A stretch of DNA of 64,000 nt from Chryseobacterium sp. Leaf394 (GCF_001424105.1 NZ_LMQH01000004.1:62298-126297), one strand, 5' to 3'; shown: positions 1 to 8,559, numbered from the stretch's first letter. The notes: generated by a model from the sequence alone, not told the origin. Program-made: numbers and translations.

Positions 1-672
1 CGCTACAATATTCGGTGAATCGATCACCCGCACGCGGTTTCCGTAATACTGCTTGATCTCGTCGATCAGAAGCGGATAATGCGTACAGCCAAGGATTAAA
101 GTTTCAATATTCTTCAGTTTTGCATTGCTCAGATAATTGTAAATAATGGAATGAGTGATCGGATGATTCTTAAAACCCTCTTCAATAGCAGGAACCAGGA
201 GCGGTGTCGCCAGTTCGTCTACCTTGATCCATTTGTTATGTTTACGGATGCTTTTTCTGTACAAACCAGAGTTTACAGTTGCTTTGGTAGCAATTACTCC
301 AACGTTGTTGTGAATTTCATAAGAAACTTTTTCGGCAACAGGATTGATGACGTCAATTACGGGAACACGCTCTGCAACCATCTCCACAACTTCTTTTAAA
401 GCATTTGCCGTTGCAGAATTGCAGGCAATAACGATGGCTTTGCAGTTTTTTTCGAGCAGAAATTTAGTGATCTTTTCGCAGTATCCTACAATCGCCTCTT
501 TTGATTTTTCACCGTACGGAAGATGCTTTGTGTCGCCGTAATAGATCAGATCTTCGTGTGGAAGAAGCCTTTTTATTTCTTTGGCAACCGTAAGACCGCC
601 AACGCCACTGTCAAAAATACCGATGGGCTGCTTTGCAGAAAGGTGAGAATAATCCTGTTTTTTTGTTTTCAA
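1..672 (-). CDS. murI: Glutamate racemase, 3' part cut by the window edge
   Basis: Cytoplasmic enzyme that interconverts L- and D-glutamate to supply D-Glu for peptidoglycan. The frame is open from position 672 to the window edge, giving 224 residues of a protein normally about 260-270 long. Visible family motifs are GIFDSGVGG near residues 18-26, the first catalytic cysteine in IACNSATAN (about Cys84) and the second in LGCTHYPLL (about Cys196), so both acid/base cysteines are present. No ATG lies in frame near the N-terminus; the first plausible start is a TTG at 670-672, followed directly by the family's usual N-terminal sequence. The gene reads away from hemW's 3' end with a repeat-rich spacer between them. 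Family assignment is secure; the start codon is inferred. Confidence 0.95.
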   Translation of the reverse strand, partial: MKTKKQDYSHLSAKQPIGIFDSGVGGLTVAKEIKRLLPHEDLIYYGDTKHLPYGEKSKEAIVGYCEKITKFLLEKNCKAIVIACNSATANALKEVVEMVAERVPVIDVINPVAEKVSYEIHNNVGVIATKATVNSGLYRKSIRKHNKWIKVDELATPLLVPAIEEGFKNHPITHSIIYNYLSNAKLKNIETLILGCTHYPLLIDEIKQYYGNRVRVIDSPNIVA

Positions 673-711
673 AACTGATTGAAATTTAGTGCAAAAATAG
701 TGAAATTGTTG

Positions 712-782
712 GATGCTGGAAGCTGGATGCAGGAAGTTTTTTGTAAAGACAATCTTACATCATCTTACATCCGGCATCCGGC
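712..782. repeat. Imperfect inverted repeat in the hemW-murI spacer
   Basis: The spacer contains GGATGCTGGAAGCTGGATGC on the left and CATCCGGCATCC on the right. The two arms can pair with one wobble position. Short words such as CATCTTACATC are also repeated. It abuts the hemW stop, so it may act as a 3' hairpin for hemW, or it may be one of the small interspersed repeats seen in several spacers of this window. Confidence 0.4.
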
Positions 783-1907
783 CTAAACTACAAACAGATC
801 TGAAGCAATTCCGTCTGCCATAAACCAATGTTTTTCAGGAATTTTGAGGTGATTATTTTCGATTATTAAAATTCCTTCTTCTAATTTTAATTTAGATTCA
901 TTTTGAAAATGCTCCAGAATTTCATCATTAAATTTATCTTTTAATACCGATAAATCAACACCCCAGATTGTTCTGAGGCCGATCATAATCATTTCATTGA
1001 ACTGATCTTTTTTGGAAAGAATTTCAGTTTCTTTAGGTAAAATTCCTGAGTTTATCCCGTCTGTATATTTTTTATTGTTGGCGACATTCCAGCTTCTGAC
1101 TTCATTCCCGTTGTATGAATGTGCTGAAGGTCCGATGCCAAGATATTCACAGGATTTCCAGTAGGCGGAATTGTGTTTTGAATGATAGTTGGGTTTACCG
1201 AAATTTGATATTTCATAATGATCAAAACCATGATCTTTCAGAAAGTCTTTCATGTAAAAAAATTCCCGGTTCTGTTCGGCTTCTCTTGGGGAATTTACTT
1301 TTCCGTTTTCAATCCATTTCTCCAGTGCAGTTTTGGGCTCGACTGTGAGAGCGTACGATGAAATATGAGGAACTTCGAGGGCGATGGTTTTATTTAAATT
1401 TTCCTTCCATATTTCCATACTGGAAGTTGGTGAACCGTAAATTAAATCAATACTGATATTTTCCAAACCAAAATCCTGAGCTCTTTTGATCGAACTTTCA
1501 GCTTCTGAAGCGGAATGTGCGCGGTTCATTAATATTAAATCTTCCTCAAAAAAACTCTGAGTTCCGATTGACAATCTGTTAATGGGAGAATCCGAAATAC
1601 CTTTCAGAAAGTTTTTATCTAAATCATCCGGATTGGCTTCAAGGGTAATTTCAATATCAGAATTAAAACTGAAATACTTTAAAACCTCATCAATCAAAGA
1701 CTTGATTTCATCTGAAGAAAGTATTGAGGGCGTGCCGCCACCGAAGTAAAGTGAATTTAAATTCTTATTCTGAAGCTCATCCTTTCGCAGAAAAATTTCC
1801 TTTTTCATTGCAGAAAGCATTTCATCTTTAAAATTAAGAGAAGTTGAAAAATGAAAATTACAGTAGCTGCATTTCTGTTTGCAAAAGGGAATGTGAATGT
1901 AGATCAT
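783..1907 (-). CDS. hemW: HemW-type radical SAM protein (heme chaperone family)
   Basis: Radical SAM protein of 374 residues, the usual HemW length. The N-terminus MIYIHIPFCKQKCSYC holds the CxxxCxxC cluster motif (Cys9, Cys13, Cys16) that binds the 4Fe-4S cluster. A glycine-rich GGGTPS motif follows near residue 57 and contacts S-adenosylmethionine. HemW proteins were long annotated as oxygen-independent coproporphyrinogen oxidase, but the family is now regarded as heme-binding chaperones for respiratory enzymes. True HemN has a further N-terminal part and CxxxCxxCxC, which is not seen here. The ATG at 1907 directly precedes the conserved YIHIPFC start. It lies downstream of the PorP/SprF-like gene, separated by a terminator hairpin, so it is probably transcribed separately. 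Confidence 0.9.
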   Translation of the reverse strand: MIYIHIPFCKQKCSYCNFHFSTSLNFKDEMLSAMKKEIFLRKDELQNKNLNSLYFGGGTPSILSSDEIKSLIDEVLKYFSFNSDIEITLEANPDDLDKNFLKGISDSPINRLSIGTQSFFEEDLILMNRAHSASEAESSIKRAQDFGLENISIDLIYGSPTSSMEIWKENLNKTIALEVPHISSYALTVEPKTALEKWIENGKVNSPREAEQNREFFYMKDFLKDHGFDHYEISNFGKPNYHSKHNSAYWKSCEYLGIGPSAHSYNGNEVRSWNVANNKKYTDGINSGILPKETEILSKKDQFNEMIMIGLRTIWGVDLSVLKDKFNDEILEHFQNESKLKLEEGILIIENNHLKIPEKHWFMADGIASDLFVV

Positions 1908-1913
1908 AAAAAA

Positions 1914-1935
1914 AGCTCTGAAAAATTTCAGAGCT
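1914..1935 (-). terminator. Rho-independent terminator of the PorP/SprF-like gene
   Basis: AGCTCTGAAA at 1914-1923 pairs perfectly with TTTCAGAGCT at 1926-1935. On the minus strand the stem is followed by a run of T (plus-strand A run at 1908-1914). It lies just after the stop of the minus-strand gene ending at 1960 and slightly before the hemW start. Confidence 0.8.
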
Positions 1936-1959
1936 CAAATTTATTTAAATTAAATCATA

Positions 1960-2910
1960 TTAGTATCTAAATCCTCTATGATTAATAAAGTTATCAAAGT
2001 TATAACCAAGTCCGATCATGAAACTGTTTCCACCGTACTCCTGAATATCAGATAATCCAAGGTTGTATGTAGCTCCAATCATAAGTTTGTTTAATCTTAC
2101 TTTCACTACAGGTGCAATCTGAAGAGTCTGGTTGTCAAATCTGTTCTGTACAGTTCTGTAACTTGCTCCTACTGAGAATGCATTTACTTCGTTTGAGAAA
2201 GTTGCCATTAGGTTCAAATCCATCATTCTTGTAGAGTTGGTATTTAAATTTACCAAAACTGATGGTGTTAAAGCGATGTTATCTGCAAGATTCCAGTCAT
2301 ATCCTAAGTTTAAGAAGAATTTGATTGGTGAAGGCTCGTAGTTGTTTACGATAGATTCGTCATTGCTTAAAGCGATATCGTTTACAGAAACTCCTCCGAA
2401 TAAACCTCTGTAAGTAGCAGCCATACCGAAGTTGGCATATACCATAAAGATGTTACTCTCGTTACCCTGCAACAAAGGATCGAATCCGTCTTCGGTATTA
2501 ATTTTGGTATAATCAAAATTCATGTTATAGAAATTAACACTTGTACCGAATGAGAACTGGTCTTTTCTCTCTCCCTCACTGCTCAGAGGAATGTAGTAAG
2601 ATGCACCAGCGGTAATACCACCCGCAGAGATCGGCCCGTTGCTGTCTCTGAATACAGAAATACCGGCGCCCACTCTGTCAAAGATATTAGCGTTGATCCC
2701 TACTGACTGTACATTTGGGGATTCACTAAACTTTGAAAATTGTTGCTGATAGTTAAGGTTAAGCTGTACATAGTCTGTTTTACCGTATTGAGCAGGGTTG
2801 AACAGGAACTCACCATCCAAAAGATATTGTTGATAGTATGGTAGTGATTCTTGTGCTTTGTATGCATTCGACAAAAGAGCTAAACATACGATAGCATATA
2901 GTTTTCTCAT
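1960..2910 (-). CDS. PorP/SprF family type IX secretion outer-membrane protein
   Basis: Exported protein of about 316 residues. The N-terminus MRKLYAIVCLALLSNAYKAQ is a signal peptide ending in the Ala-Gln junction common in this phylum. The mature start ESLPYYQQYLLDGEFLFNPA matches the PorP/SprF family (QYxxxxxxxNPA), followed by alternating beta strands and a final GYNF-like segment, as expected for an outer-membrane barrel. PorP and SprF take part in type IX secretion and gliding; many paralogues sit beside their own secreted adhesin. No adhesin gene lies next to this one, so it may be a stand-alone paralogue. A longer reading would begin with a TTG at 2928, six codons upstream; I prefer the ATG at 2910, directly before the signal peptide. 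Confidence 0.85.
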   Translation of the reverse strand: MRKLYAIVCLALLSNAYKAQESLPYYQQYLLDGEFLFNPAQYGKTDYVQLNLNYQQQFSKFSESPNVQSVGINANIFDRVGAGISVFRDSNGPISAGGITAGASYYIPLSSEGERKDQFSFGTSVNFYNMNFDYTKINTEDGFDPLLQGNESNIFMVYANFGMAATYRGLFGGVSVNDIALSNDESIVNNYEPSPIKFFLNLGYDWNLADNIALTPSVLVNLNTNSTRMMDLNLMATFSNEVNAFSVGASYRTVQNRFDNQTLQIAPVVKVRLNKLMIGATYNLGLSDIQEYGGNSFMIGLGYNFDNFINHRGFRY

Positions 2911-2961
2911 AACAAATCTTGATTTCAATTCAACAAATATAAAAAAATTCTCAATATATTT

Positions 2962-4032
2962 TTAGTTTTCTAAATAATTTCTCCATTTTTTTACAGCATC
3001 CGCCATATCTGATGGCATTGGGCTCTCAAAATACAATTCCTTTTTAGTAGTGGGATGTATAAACCCGAGGGTGTGGGCGTGCAGTGCATGTCTTGGTAAA
3101 ATTTCAAAGACATTTTTTATAAACTGCTTATACTTAGGAAGATTCACTCCACGGAGAGGCGTATGACCTTCATATCTTTCGTCGTTGAAGAGCGTATGAC
3201 CCAAATGTTTGAAGTGGGCTCTGATCTGATGCGTTCTTCCTGTCTCCAGCTTACACTCTACCCACGTCATGTATTTAAATCTTTCCAAAACTTTATAATG
3301 GGTGACTGCATGCTTACCCTGGCTTCCGTCGACATAAGTGTGCATCTGCATCCTGTTCTTCGGATGCCTGCCTATATGACCCTGAATGGTGCCTTCATCA
3401 TCCTTCACATTTCCCCACACAAAAGCCCAGTACAGTCTTTTGGTTTTCCGGTCAAAAAACTGTTTGGCAAGAAAACTAAGCGCGTACTCATTTTTAGCAA
3501 TAACCAATAGTCCTGAGGTATCTTTATCAATACGGTGGACAAGCCCTACCCTGTCGAGGTCCGATTTGGCTCCGTTTTTTTCAAAATGAAAAGCGAGGGC
3601 GTTGATTAAAGTTTTATCCCAGTTTCCGTGACCCGGATGCACTACCATTCCAGGATCTTTATCCACAACTATAACATCTTCATCTTCATAAACAATGTTA
3701 ATTGGAATATCCTGCGGAATAATAACATTCTGTCTTGGCGGATGGGCAAGAAGCACTGAAATCTGATCACCCGGTTTCACGCGGTAGTTCTGTTTTACGG
3801 GAACACCGTTTACCACAACATTTCCGGCGCGGCATGTTTGTGATATTTTGTTTCTTGAAGAATTCTGACGGTAGTTTAAAAGAAATTTATCAATCCTTAA
3901 AGGTTCCTGTTTGGGATCAGCGGTGATGTTAACGTGCTCGTAAAGTCCTTTGTTTTCGTCGTCAAGTTCAAAATTCTGCTCATCGGAACTTTCCAGTTCG
4001 TCATCTAAAAAATCTTCGTTGTCTTCTGTCAT
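2962..4032 (-). CDS. RluA/RluD family 23S rRNA pseudouridine synthase
   Basis: Converts uridines in 23S rRNA to pseudouridine. The protein has 356 residues: an acidic N-terminal tail (1-38), an S4 RNA-binding domain at about 44-96 (PLRIDKFLLN to VKPGDQISV), then the catalytic domain. The signature HRIDKDTSG at residues 166-174 supplies the catalytic Asp169, and RTHQIRAHF marks the second conserved block. With the S4 domain it is closest to the RluD branch, which acts in the helix 69 region, but the exact target cannot be read from sequence. It follows the PASTA gene on the same strand with a terminator-like hairpin between them. The acidic extension of about 40 residues is longer than in E. 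coli RluD. Confidence 0.92.
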   Translation of the reverse strand: MTEDNEDFLDDELESSDEQNFELDDENKGLYEHVNITADPKQEPLRIDKFLLNYRQNSSRNKISQTCRAGNVVVNGVPVKQNYRVKPGDQISVLLAHPPRQNVIIPQDIPINIVYEDEDVIVVDKDPGMVVHPGHGNWDKTLINALAFHFEKNGAKSDLDRVGLVHRIDKDTSGLLVIAKNEYALSFLAKQFFDRKTKRLYWAFVWGNVKDDEGTIQGHIGRHPKNRMQMHTYVDGSQGKHAVTHYKVLERFKYMTWVECKLETGRTHQIRAHFKHLGHTLFNDERYEGHTPLRGVNLPKYKQFIKNVFEILPRHALHAHTLGFIHPTTKKELYFESPMPSDMADAVKKWRNYLEN

Positions 4033-4048
4033 TTCTTAAATATATAAA

Positions 4049-4079
4049 AGGCTCCAACGCAAAAATACCGTTGAAGCCT
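4049..4079 (-). terminator. Hairpin between the PASTA gene and the pseudouridine synthase gene
   Basis: AGGCTCCAACG (4049-4059) pairs with CGTTGAAGCCT (4069-4079), ten of eleven positions. On the minus strand it is followed by CTTTTATATAT. It starts about 20 bases after the PASTA gene stop and fits an intrinsic terminator of moderate strength; readthrough into the next gene is possible. Confidence 0.65.
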
Positions 4080-4100
4080 GATTATTTGTATAATTTTAAT

Positions 4101-5120
4101 TTAATTGATAACCTGTTTTGCTTTTGGCTTATCTGCAGGCTTGGTCGTGGTGGTTGCTTTAGGCTTATCTGTTGAAGATTTAGCTGGCGTTGTATTCTGT
4201 TTCGGTGGATCATTTTTCGGAACATCCCTTTTTGGCGGAGTGACCGGAACAGGATCAACCGGCACAGGATCCGGGAAGTTCGGAACTTCTTCATATCTTA
4301 CCGGAGGCAGTGTGGTATCAATCTTCATTCTGTACATCGAATTAAGCTCGTTGATTTTGTTCATCAGCTCCGCAGGCGTTTTTTTACTGGCCCAAAGGTC
4401 AATCTGCATTCCCTGATCACGGACATCACCTGAGGCAGGATCCTGATAATAAACAATATCATTTTCGTTACTTCCACCATCTTCATAATCTACAATTCCC
4501 ACTTCAAAAAGGTTTCTTGCAATGAGTGCCTTCGCCTCTTTTACGGTAAGTCCTACCACATTCGGAATACCGATATTTCTCATCGGGCCACTGCCTATTA
4601 CCACATCAATAATTGAGAATCTCGGAATTTTAGTTCCCGGTTTAATGCTGTTTCCTTTAAATAAAATTCTTAAAATAGCATCTTTCTGAATACTCGGTTC
4701 ATAAATGGTATCACCCACCTTCAGACCTACCTGATCCAGACGCTGGAAACCTAATCCTGAATACTTATTGATAACATCAGGAACGGAAACGGGAGCCCAG
4801 TTTCTTGGATTAACTTTTAAAGTAACCGATCTTCCGTTTTTAACACGGGATCCCGGTGCAGGATAAATCTGCAATACCTGAAAAGGCCTGTATTTAGGAT
4901 CGTATTTAAAGCTGTCTACTTCATATTCCAATCCGGAATCATCCAGAATTTTCACGGCATCGTGTACAGATCTGTTGACCACATTCGGAACCTGTATTTC
5001 ATCGCCGTGATGGGTATGAATCTCCAGCCAGCGGAATGTGAGGTAAATTAAACCTACAAAAACTCCGGCTGCAAGAATTAAATTCAGGAGAACTCTCCAG
5101 TTGAAAAGCGATTTGAGCAT
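4101..5120 (-). CDS. Membrane-anchored PASTA-domain protein
   Basis: Bitopic membrane protein of 339 residues. A short cytoplasmic start is followed by one transmembrane segment (about 11-31, LLNLILAAGVFVGLIYLTF), then three PASTA domains at about 42-107, 111-178 and 184-248, each starting with a VPNVV- or VPDVI-type motif. The remainder (about 250-339) is a linker and a Pro/Lys/Thr-rich tail. PASTA domains bind peptidoglycan or muropeptides and usually occur in Ser/Thr kinases and class A penicillin-binding proteins; here there is no kinase or transpeptidase domain. It is divergent from ddl, which makes the D-Ala-D-Ala of peptidoglycan, so a wall-related role is a fair inference. The conserved adjacency of PASTA protein and RluA gene is common in Flavobacteriia. 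Confidence 0.85.
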   Translation of the reverse strand: MLKSLFNWRVLLNLILAAGVFVGLIYLTFRWLEIHTHHGDEIQVPNVVNRSVHDAVKILDDSGLEYEVDSFKYDPKYRPFQVLQIYPAPGSRVKNGRSVTLKVNPRNWAPVSVPDVINKYSGLGFQRLDQVGLKVGDTIYEPSIQKDAILRILFKGNSIKPGTKIPRFSIIDVVIGSGPMRNIGIPNVVGLTVKEAKALIARNLFEVGIVDYEDGGSNENDIVYYQDPASGDVRDQGMQIDLWASKKTPAELMNKINELNSMYRMKIDTTLPPVRYEEVPNFPDPVPVDPVPVTPPKRDVPKNDPPKQNTTPAKSSTDKPKATTTTKPADKPKAKQVIN

Positions 5121-5276
5121 ATTGATAAACTCTTTATTTGTAACGGCAAATATAATTAATAATTTTAGAATAGAATTTATTTAAGAATTTTTGGCTGTCG
5201 TTTAAATTTTACAAAAATCAGCTCCGGCAATATCTAAAATCATTAAATTTGCCTTACTTGAAAGATACATTTAGCT

Positions 5277-6260
5277 ATGAACAAAACAAATGTAGCCGTA
5301 GTAATGGGCGGCTATTCCGATGAATATAAGGTTTCTCTGAAAAGCGGACAACTGATTTTCGATTCTTTAGACAGATATATTTACGACGTATATAAAATCG
5401 TAATTCTGAAAGACGAATGGTATTTTTTGGATGAAAATGAAAATAAACAAGAAATCAACAAAGGAGATTTTTCAGTAAAGTTATCTGATGAAAAAACGCT
5501 GAAATTCGATGTTTGCTTTAACATTATTCATGGAACGCCTGGCGAAAATGGTATTCTGCAGGCTTATTGGGATGCAATCGGACAAAAATATACAGGTTGT
5601 GATTTTTATCAAAGTGCTTTGACTTTTAACAAAAAAGACACTTTAGCCGTACTTTCAAAGTATGGAATTCCATCTGCGAAAAGCGTTTATTTAAGAAAAG
5701 GAGAAGAGATTAATGTTGATGAAATTGTTGAAAATTTAAAACTTCCGGTATTTGTAAAACCCAACCAATCCGGATCTTCTCTTGGAATTTCTAAGGTGAA
5801 AGAAAAATCTGAACTGATTGCTGCCACCGAAATTGCATTTAAAGAAGACGATGAAATTTTAATTGAAAGCTTCCTTGATGGAATGGAAGTTTCTGTAGGA
5901 GTGATTGATTATAAAGGCGAAACCATCGTCTTGGGAATTACAGAAATTGTTCCTCAGAATGAATTTTTCGATTATGAAGCCAAATATGAAGGTGCTTCTG
6001 AAGAAATTACGCCTGCAAGAATTGACGACGAAACAAGAATTAGAGTCGAAGAAATTGCTAAAAGAGCCTACAATTCTCTTGGAATGAGTGGTTTTTCAAG
6101 AAGTGAATTTATTCTGATGAACGGCACACCGTACATGCTCGAAATGAATACCAACCCAGGATTTTCTCCCGCAAGTATTCTTCCGCAACAGGCAAAAATC
6201 TATGGAATTTCCATTAAAGATCTTTGTGGAAATGAAGTGGAGAAAGCTTTTAAAAAGTAG
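5277..6260 (+). CDS. ddl: D-alanine--D-alanine ligase
   Basis: Cytoplasmic ATP-grasp enzyme joining two D-Ala residues for the peptidoglycan stem. Length is 327 residues, normal for the family. The N-terminus NVAVVMGGYSDEYKVSLKSG is the first substrate-binding region, GTPGENGILQAYWDAIG is the conserved central motif, FVKPNQSGSSLGISKV is the ATP-grasp nucleotide loop, and SRSEFI...PYMLEMNTNPGFS carries the Mg-binding Glu and Asn and the NTNPG signature near residues 285-295. The ATG at 5277 starts immediately before the conserved N-terminus. It is transcribed divergently from the PASTA gene. A TAAATTTG element at 5244-5251 resembles a Bacteroidota -7 box but no clear -33 box accompanies it. 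Confidence 0.95.
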   Translation: MNKTNVAVVMGGYSDEYKVSLKSGQLIFDSLDRYIYDVYKIVILKDEWYFLDENENKQEINKGDFSVKLSDEKTLKFDVCFNIIHGTPGENGILQAYWDAIGQKYTGCDFYQSALTFNKKDTLAVLSKYGIPSAKSVYLRKGEEINVDEIVENLKLPVFVKPNQSGSSLGISKVKEKSELIAATEIAFKEDDEILIESFLDGMEVSVGVIDYKGETIVLGITEIVPQNEFFDYEAKYEGASEEITPARIDDETRIRVEEIAKRAYNSLGMSGFSRSEFILMNGTPYMLEMNTNPGFSPASILPQQAKIYGISIKDLCGNEVEKAFKK

Positions 6261-6265
6261 GAAGA

Positions 6266-6310
6266 TGAATGTTGGAAGACAGAAGTTTGCACTTTGCTTT
6301 TAACATTCAT
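6266..6310. repeat. Inverted repeat between ddl and coaD
   Basis: ATGAATGTT at 6266-6274 is the exact reverse complement of AACATTCAT at 6302-6310, directly after the ddl stop. There is no long T run, so it may be a weak terminator or a small interspersed repeat. Confidence 0.4.
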
Positions 6311-6400
6311 TTTTTAATTTAAATAAAATATAGTTCAGTGGGGAGAGTTTAACATGATAAAACTTTAAACTCAAAACCTAAAACCCAAAACTTTTCACGC

Positions 6401-6865
6401 ATGAAAATTGCCGTTTTTCCGGGATCTTTTGACCCGATTACTTTAGGACATTATGATATTATTGAGAGAGCAGCGGCACTTTTCGACAAGGTGATTATTG
6501 CGATCGGACAGAATTCTTCAAAAAAATATATGTTTCCGCTTGAGAGACGAATGGAATTCATTCAGAACTCTGTTGCTGAATTTCCGAATGTGGAAGTCGA
6601 TCATTTTGAAGGACTGACCGTCGATTACTGCTTCGAAAAAAATGCCCAGTTCATCCTCAGAGGCCTCAGAAATCCTGCCGATTTTGAATTTGAAAAAGCT
6701 ATTGCTCATACCAACAGAACGCTTGCTCATAAAAAACTGGAAACGGTTTTCCTTTTAACTTCATCAGGAAAATCTTTCATCAGCAGCAGCATTGTGAGAG
6801 AAATCATCAATCACGGAGGAGAATATGAACTTTTGGTTCCAGAAGCGGTAAGAGTTGAAAAATAA
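6401..6865 (+). CDS. coaD: Phosphopantetheine adenylyltransferase
   Basis: Penultimate enzyme of coenzyme A synthesis: transfers AMP from ATP to 4'-phosphopantetheine. The 154-residue length is typical. The N-terminus holds the nucleotidyltransferase signature, FPGSFDPITLGHYDII, with the TxGH motif near residues 15-18. ILRGLRNPADFEFE (about 88-101) contains the conserved RGLR substrate loop, and the ISSSIVREI motif near 127-135 is the family's C-terminal ATP-contacting signature. The ATG at 6401 directly precedes this. The stop codon overlaps the left arm of the inverted repeat that brackets the next element. It is co-directional with ddl but separated by 140 bases. Confidence 0.95.
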   Translation: MKIAVFPGSFDPITLGHYDIIERAAALFDKVIIAIGQNSSKKYMFPLERRMEFIQNSVAEFPNVEVDHFEGLTVDYCFEKNAQFILRGLRNPADFEFEKAIAHTNRTLAHKKLETVFLLTSSGKSFISSSIVREIINHGGEYELLVPEAVRVEK

Positions 6866-7294
6866 GTAATGAGTAATGGGTAATAAGTAATATAATAACA
6901 CAAATGGATTTTAATCAAATTTCAGAGACCGGACTAAGAAATTTTCTTTAGAAATCATCAAAAGTCTATCTCCACTGCCCTATTCTGATGCGGTTTCAAT
7001 TATCAGAAAACAAATCATTAGATCTTCAACTTCTGTCGCATCCAATTATCGGGCGGTTTGCAGAGCAAGATCGGAGAAAGAAAAATTTGCAAAAATCTGT
7101 ATTGTTGTTGAAGAAATTGATGAAACCCAATTCTGGTTAGAAATCATCGAAGATTTAGAGTATCTTGAAGATAAAAAATTACTATTATTAAAATCAGAAT
7201 GTGAAGAACTGGTAAAAGTAATGACCACATATAAACATAAATTATCTCAAAATTTATAACGTTCGTAATTACTCATTACCCATCACTTATTACC
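6863..7294 (+). mobile_element. Possible small element: four-helix-bundle gene bounded by inverted repeats
   Basis: A 27-base arm inside 6863-6891 (AGTAATGAGTAATGGGTAAT and on) is matched by the reverse complement of 7268-7294 at 23 of 27 positions, all differences being transitions. The arms enclose only the broken four-helix-bundle gene and begin exactly at the coaD stop. Genes of this family are known from intervening sequences in 23S rRNA and from scattered repeat copies, which makes mobility plausible. No transposase or target duplication is visible. Confidence 0.4.
6904..7259 (+). pseudogene. Four-helix-bundle protein (S23/IVP-like), frameshifted
   Basis: Starting from ATG at 6904 the reading frame gives MDFNQI and is then out of frame; from 6924 a second frame continues without interruption for 111 codons (RDRTKKFSLEIIKS onward) to TAA at 7257-7259. 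Restoring one T at the TTT run near 6919-6923 would join them into a protein of about 118 residues with the family's usual features: the IRSSTSVASNYRAVCRA block, which is the family signature, and the EKEKFAKICIVVEEIDETQF helix. Such proteins (TIGR02436/PF05635 type) form small four-helix bundles related to 23S rRNA intervening-sequence proteins and to the Avd proteins of diversity-generating retroelements. Either a true frameshift or a base-call error in a short T run explains the break. Confidence 0.8.
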
Positions 7295-7301
7295 TATAGA
7301 C

Positions 7302-7934
7302 ATGCACGAGCAGCTCAACTTCATCATAGAAATTCTCGGGACGATCTCTTTTTCGATGTCGGGGAGTTTTGCTGCGATGCAGAAAAGGCTGGATCCTTTT
7401 GGGGTTTTAATTATTGCATTCGTAACGTCGGTTGGTGGCGGAACGGTGAGAGATTTATTACTGGACACTCCCGTTTTCTGGATGCACGATCTTCTGATGT
7501 GCGGACTGATTCTGGCAACCAGCATTTTCTCCATGATCTTCAAGTCGATTGAGAAAAATTTCAAGGTTACGCTTTTTATATTCGACAGTTTTGGGTTGGG
7601 ATTATTTACGATCATTGGCGTTCAGAAAGGTTTAAATTTAGATATTCATCCTCTCATCTGTATCGGATTGGGAACGATCACAGGCTGTTTTGGTGGAATC
7701 ATACGCGATATTTTACTGAACAGAATTCCACTGATTTTCAGGAAAGAAATTTATGCGAGCGCCTGTATTATTGGAGGTTCCACCTTTCTACTGCTGACGC
7801 ATTTTACCACACTTTCTTATACTTTTATTCAGATTTTTACGATTTTAATGATTGTAAGTGTGCGGACTTTAGCCGTAAAATACCATTGGCAGATTCCAAA
7901 ATTTTATGGGTATGAAAGTAATTCTGAAATGTAA
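7302..7934 (+). CDS. TRIC-type cation channel family membrane protein
   Basis: Integral membrane protein of 210 residues with about seven hydrophobic segments. It is made of two related halves, each with a glycine-rich motif followed by Arg-Asp: GGGTVRD near residues 47-53 and FGGIIRD near 132-138. This is the signature of the bacterial UPF0126/YadS family, related to trimeric intracellular cation channels; structures of prokaryotic members show potassium-permeable trimers. The ATG at 7302 leaves a normal short N-terminus. It lies right after the repeat-bounded element and converges on the TPR membrane protein gene through a shared hairpin. Physiological substrate in this organism is unknown. 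Confidence 0.85.
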   Translation: MHEQLNFIIEILGTISFSMSGSFAAMQKRLDPFGVLIIAFVTSVGGGTVRDLLLDTPVFWMHDLLMCGLILATSIFSMIFKSIEKNFKVTLFIFDSFGLGLFTIIGVQKGLNLDIHPLICIGLGTITGCFGGIIRDILLNRIPLIFRKEIYASACIIGGSTFLLLTHFTTLSYTFIQIFTILMIVSVRTLAVKYHWQIPKFYGYESNSEM

Positions 7935-7948
7935 AGACAAAAAAAAAC

Positions 7949-7968
7949 GCACCTGATTTCTCAGGTGC
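7949..7968. terminator. Bidirectional terminator between convergent genes
   Basis: GCACCTGA pairs perfectly with TCAGGTGC around a TTTC loop. An A run precedes it (7940-7947) and a T-rich stretch follows, so it can end transcripts from both the TRIC gene and the opposite minus-strand gene ending at 7996. Confidence 0.85.
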
Positions 7969-7995
7969 ATTTCTATTTTATCTCTAAGTATTTTC

Positions 7996-8559
7996 TTAAA
8001 ACTTCCCTCTCTGTCTCATGTGAGGATTGTGAACGTGTTTTTGCATCGTTGGCATTTTCAGCTGAGCTTTCATCGTTTTAATGTGCTCGGTCATCATTCC
8101 TGCCGTATCCAGTCTTTTTGCTTCTTCCAAAAGTTTCTGTCCTTCCTGCTTTCTACCTTTAGAAAGTGCTGCCGCAGCCAGATTTAAAGTTGCCATGGCG
8201 CGGTCATGCTTCATATTCAAACCATAATCCAGTGCTTTTTTCATATAAGGTTCTATTTTCGCAGGATTGTCCTGAGCCAAAGTGAGACCTTGCAAATAGT
8301 GAAAATATCCGTATTGATTTTTATCCAGCTGAGAAGTATAATTGGTAATTTTTGTAAGCCAGACTCCTGCTTTCTCCATATTTTGTTTTCTCAGTTGCCA
8401 GAAAGCCAAAAGAATATACTCGTTTTTAAAATAGAGGAAAATAGGAACTGCTGAAAGAATCACCAAAACGATTCCCCAACCGATGTTTCTGTTCATCATC
8501 AGATAAACTGCTGCTGCAATAATCAGGGCAGCGATAACAAATTTTATGTATTTGTTCAT
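7996..8559 (-). CDS. Membrane protein with TPR-like C-terminal region
   Basis: Protein of 187 residues. Two closely spaced hydrophobic segments occupy about residues 5-46 (FVIAALIIAAAVYLMM and IGWGIVLVILSAVPIFLYF). The rest is helical and resembles tetratricopeptide units: GYFHYLQGLTLAQDNPAKIE and RAMATLNLAAAALSKGRKQE show the small and large residue spacing of TPR helices. The C-terminus is basic (HVHNPHMRQRGKF). Such proteins are common in Flavobacteriia and usually carry no assigned function; a scaffold role at the inner membrane is a guess. It is followed in the opposite orientation by TRIC across a shared terminator. Confidence 0.65.
   Translation of the reverse strand: MNKYIKFVIAALIIAAAVYLMMNRNIGWGIVLVILSAVPIFLYFKNEYILLAFWQLRKQNMEKAGVWLTKITNYTSQLDKNQYGYFHYLQGLTLAQDNPAKIEPYMKKALDYGLNMKHDRAMATLNLAAAALSKGRKQEGQKLLEEAKRLDTAGMMTEHIKTMKAQLKMPTMQKHVHNPHMRQRGKF

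Noticed and set aside
4082..4294. 70-codon minus-strand frame inside the PASTA gene region
   Set aside because: It is an out-of-frame shadow of the Pro/Lys-rich tail.
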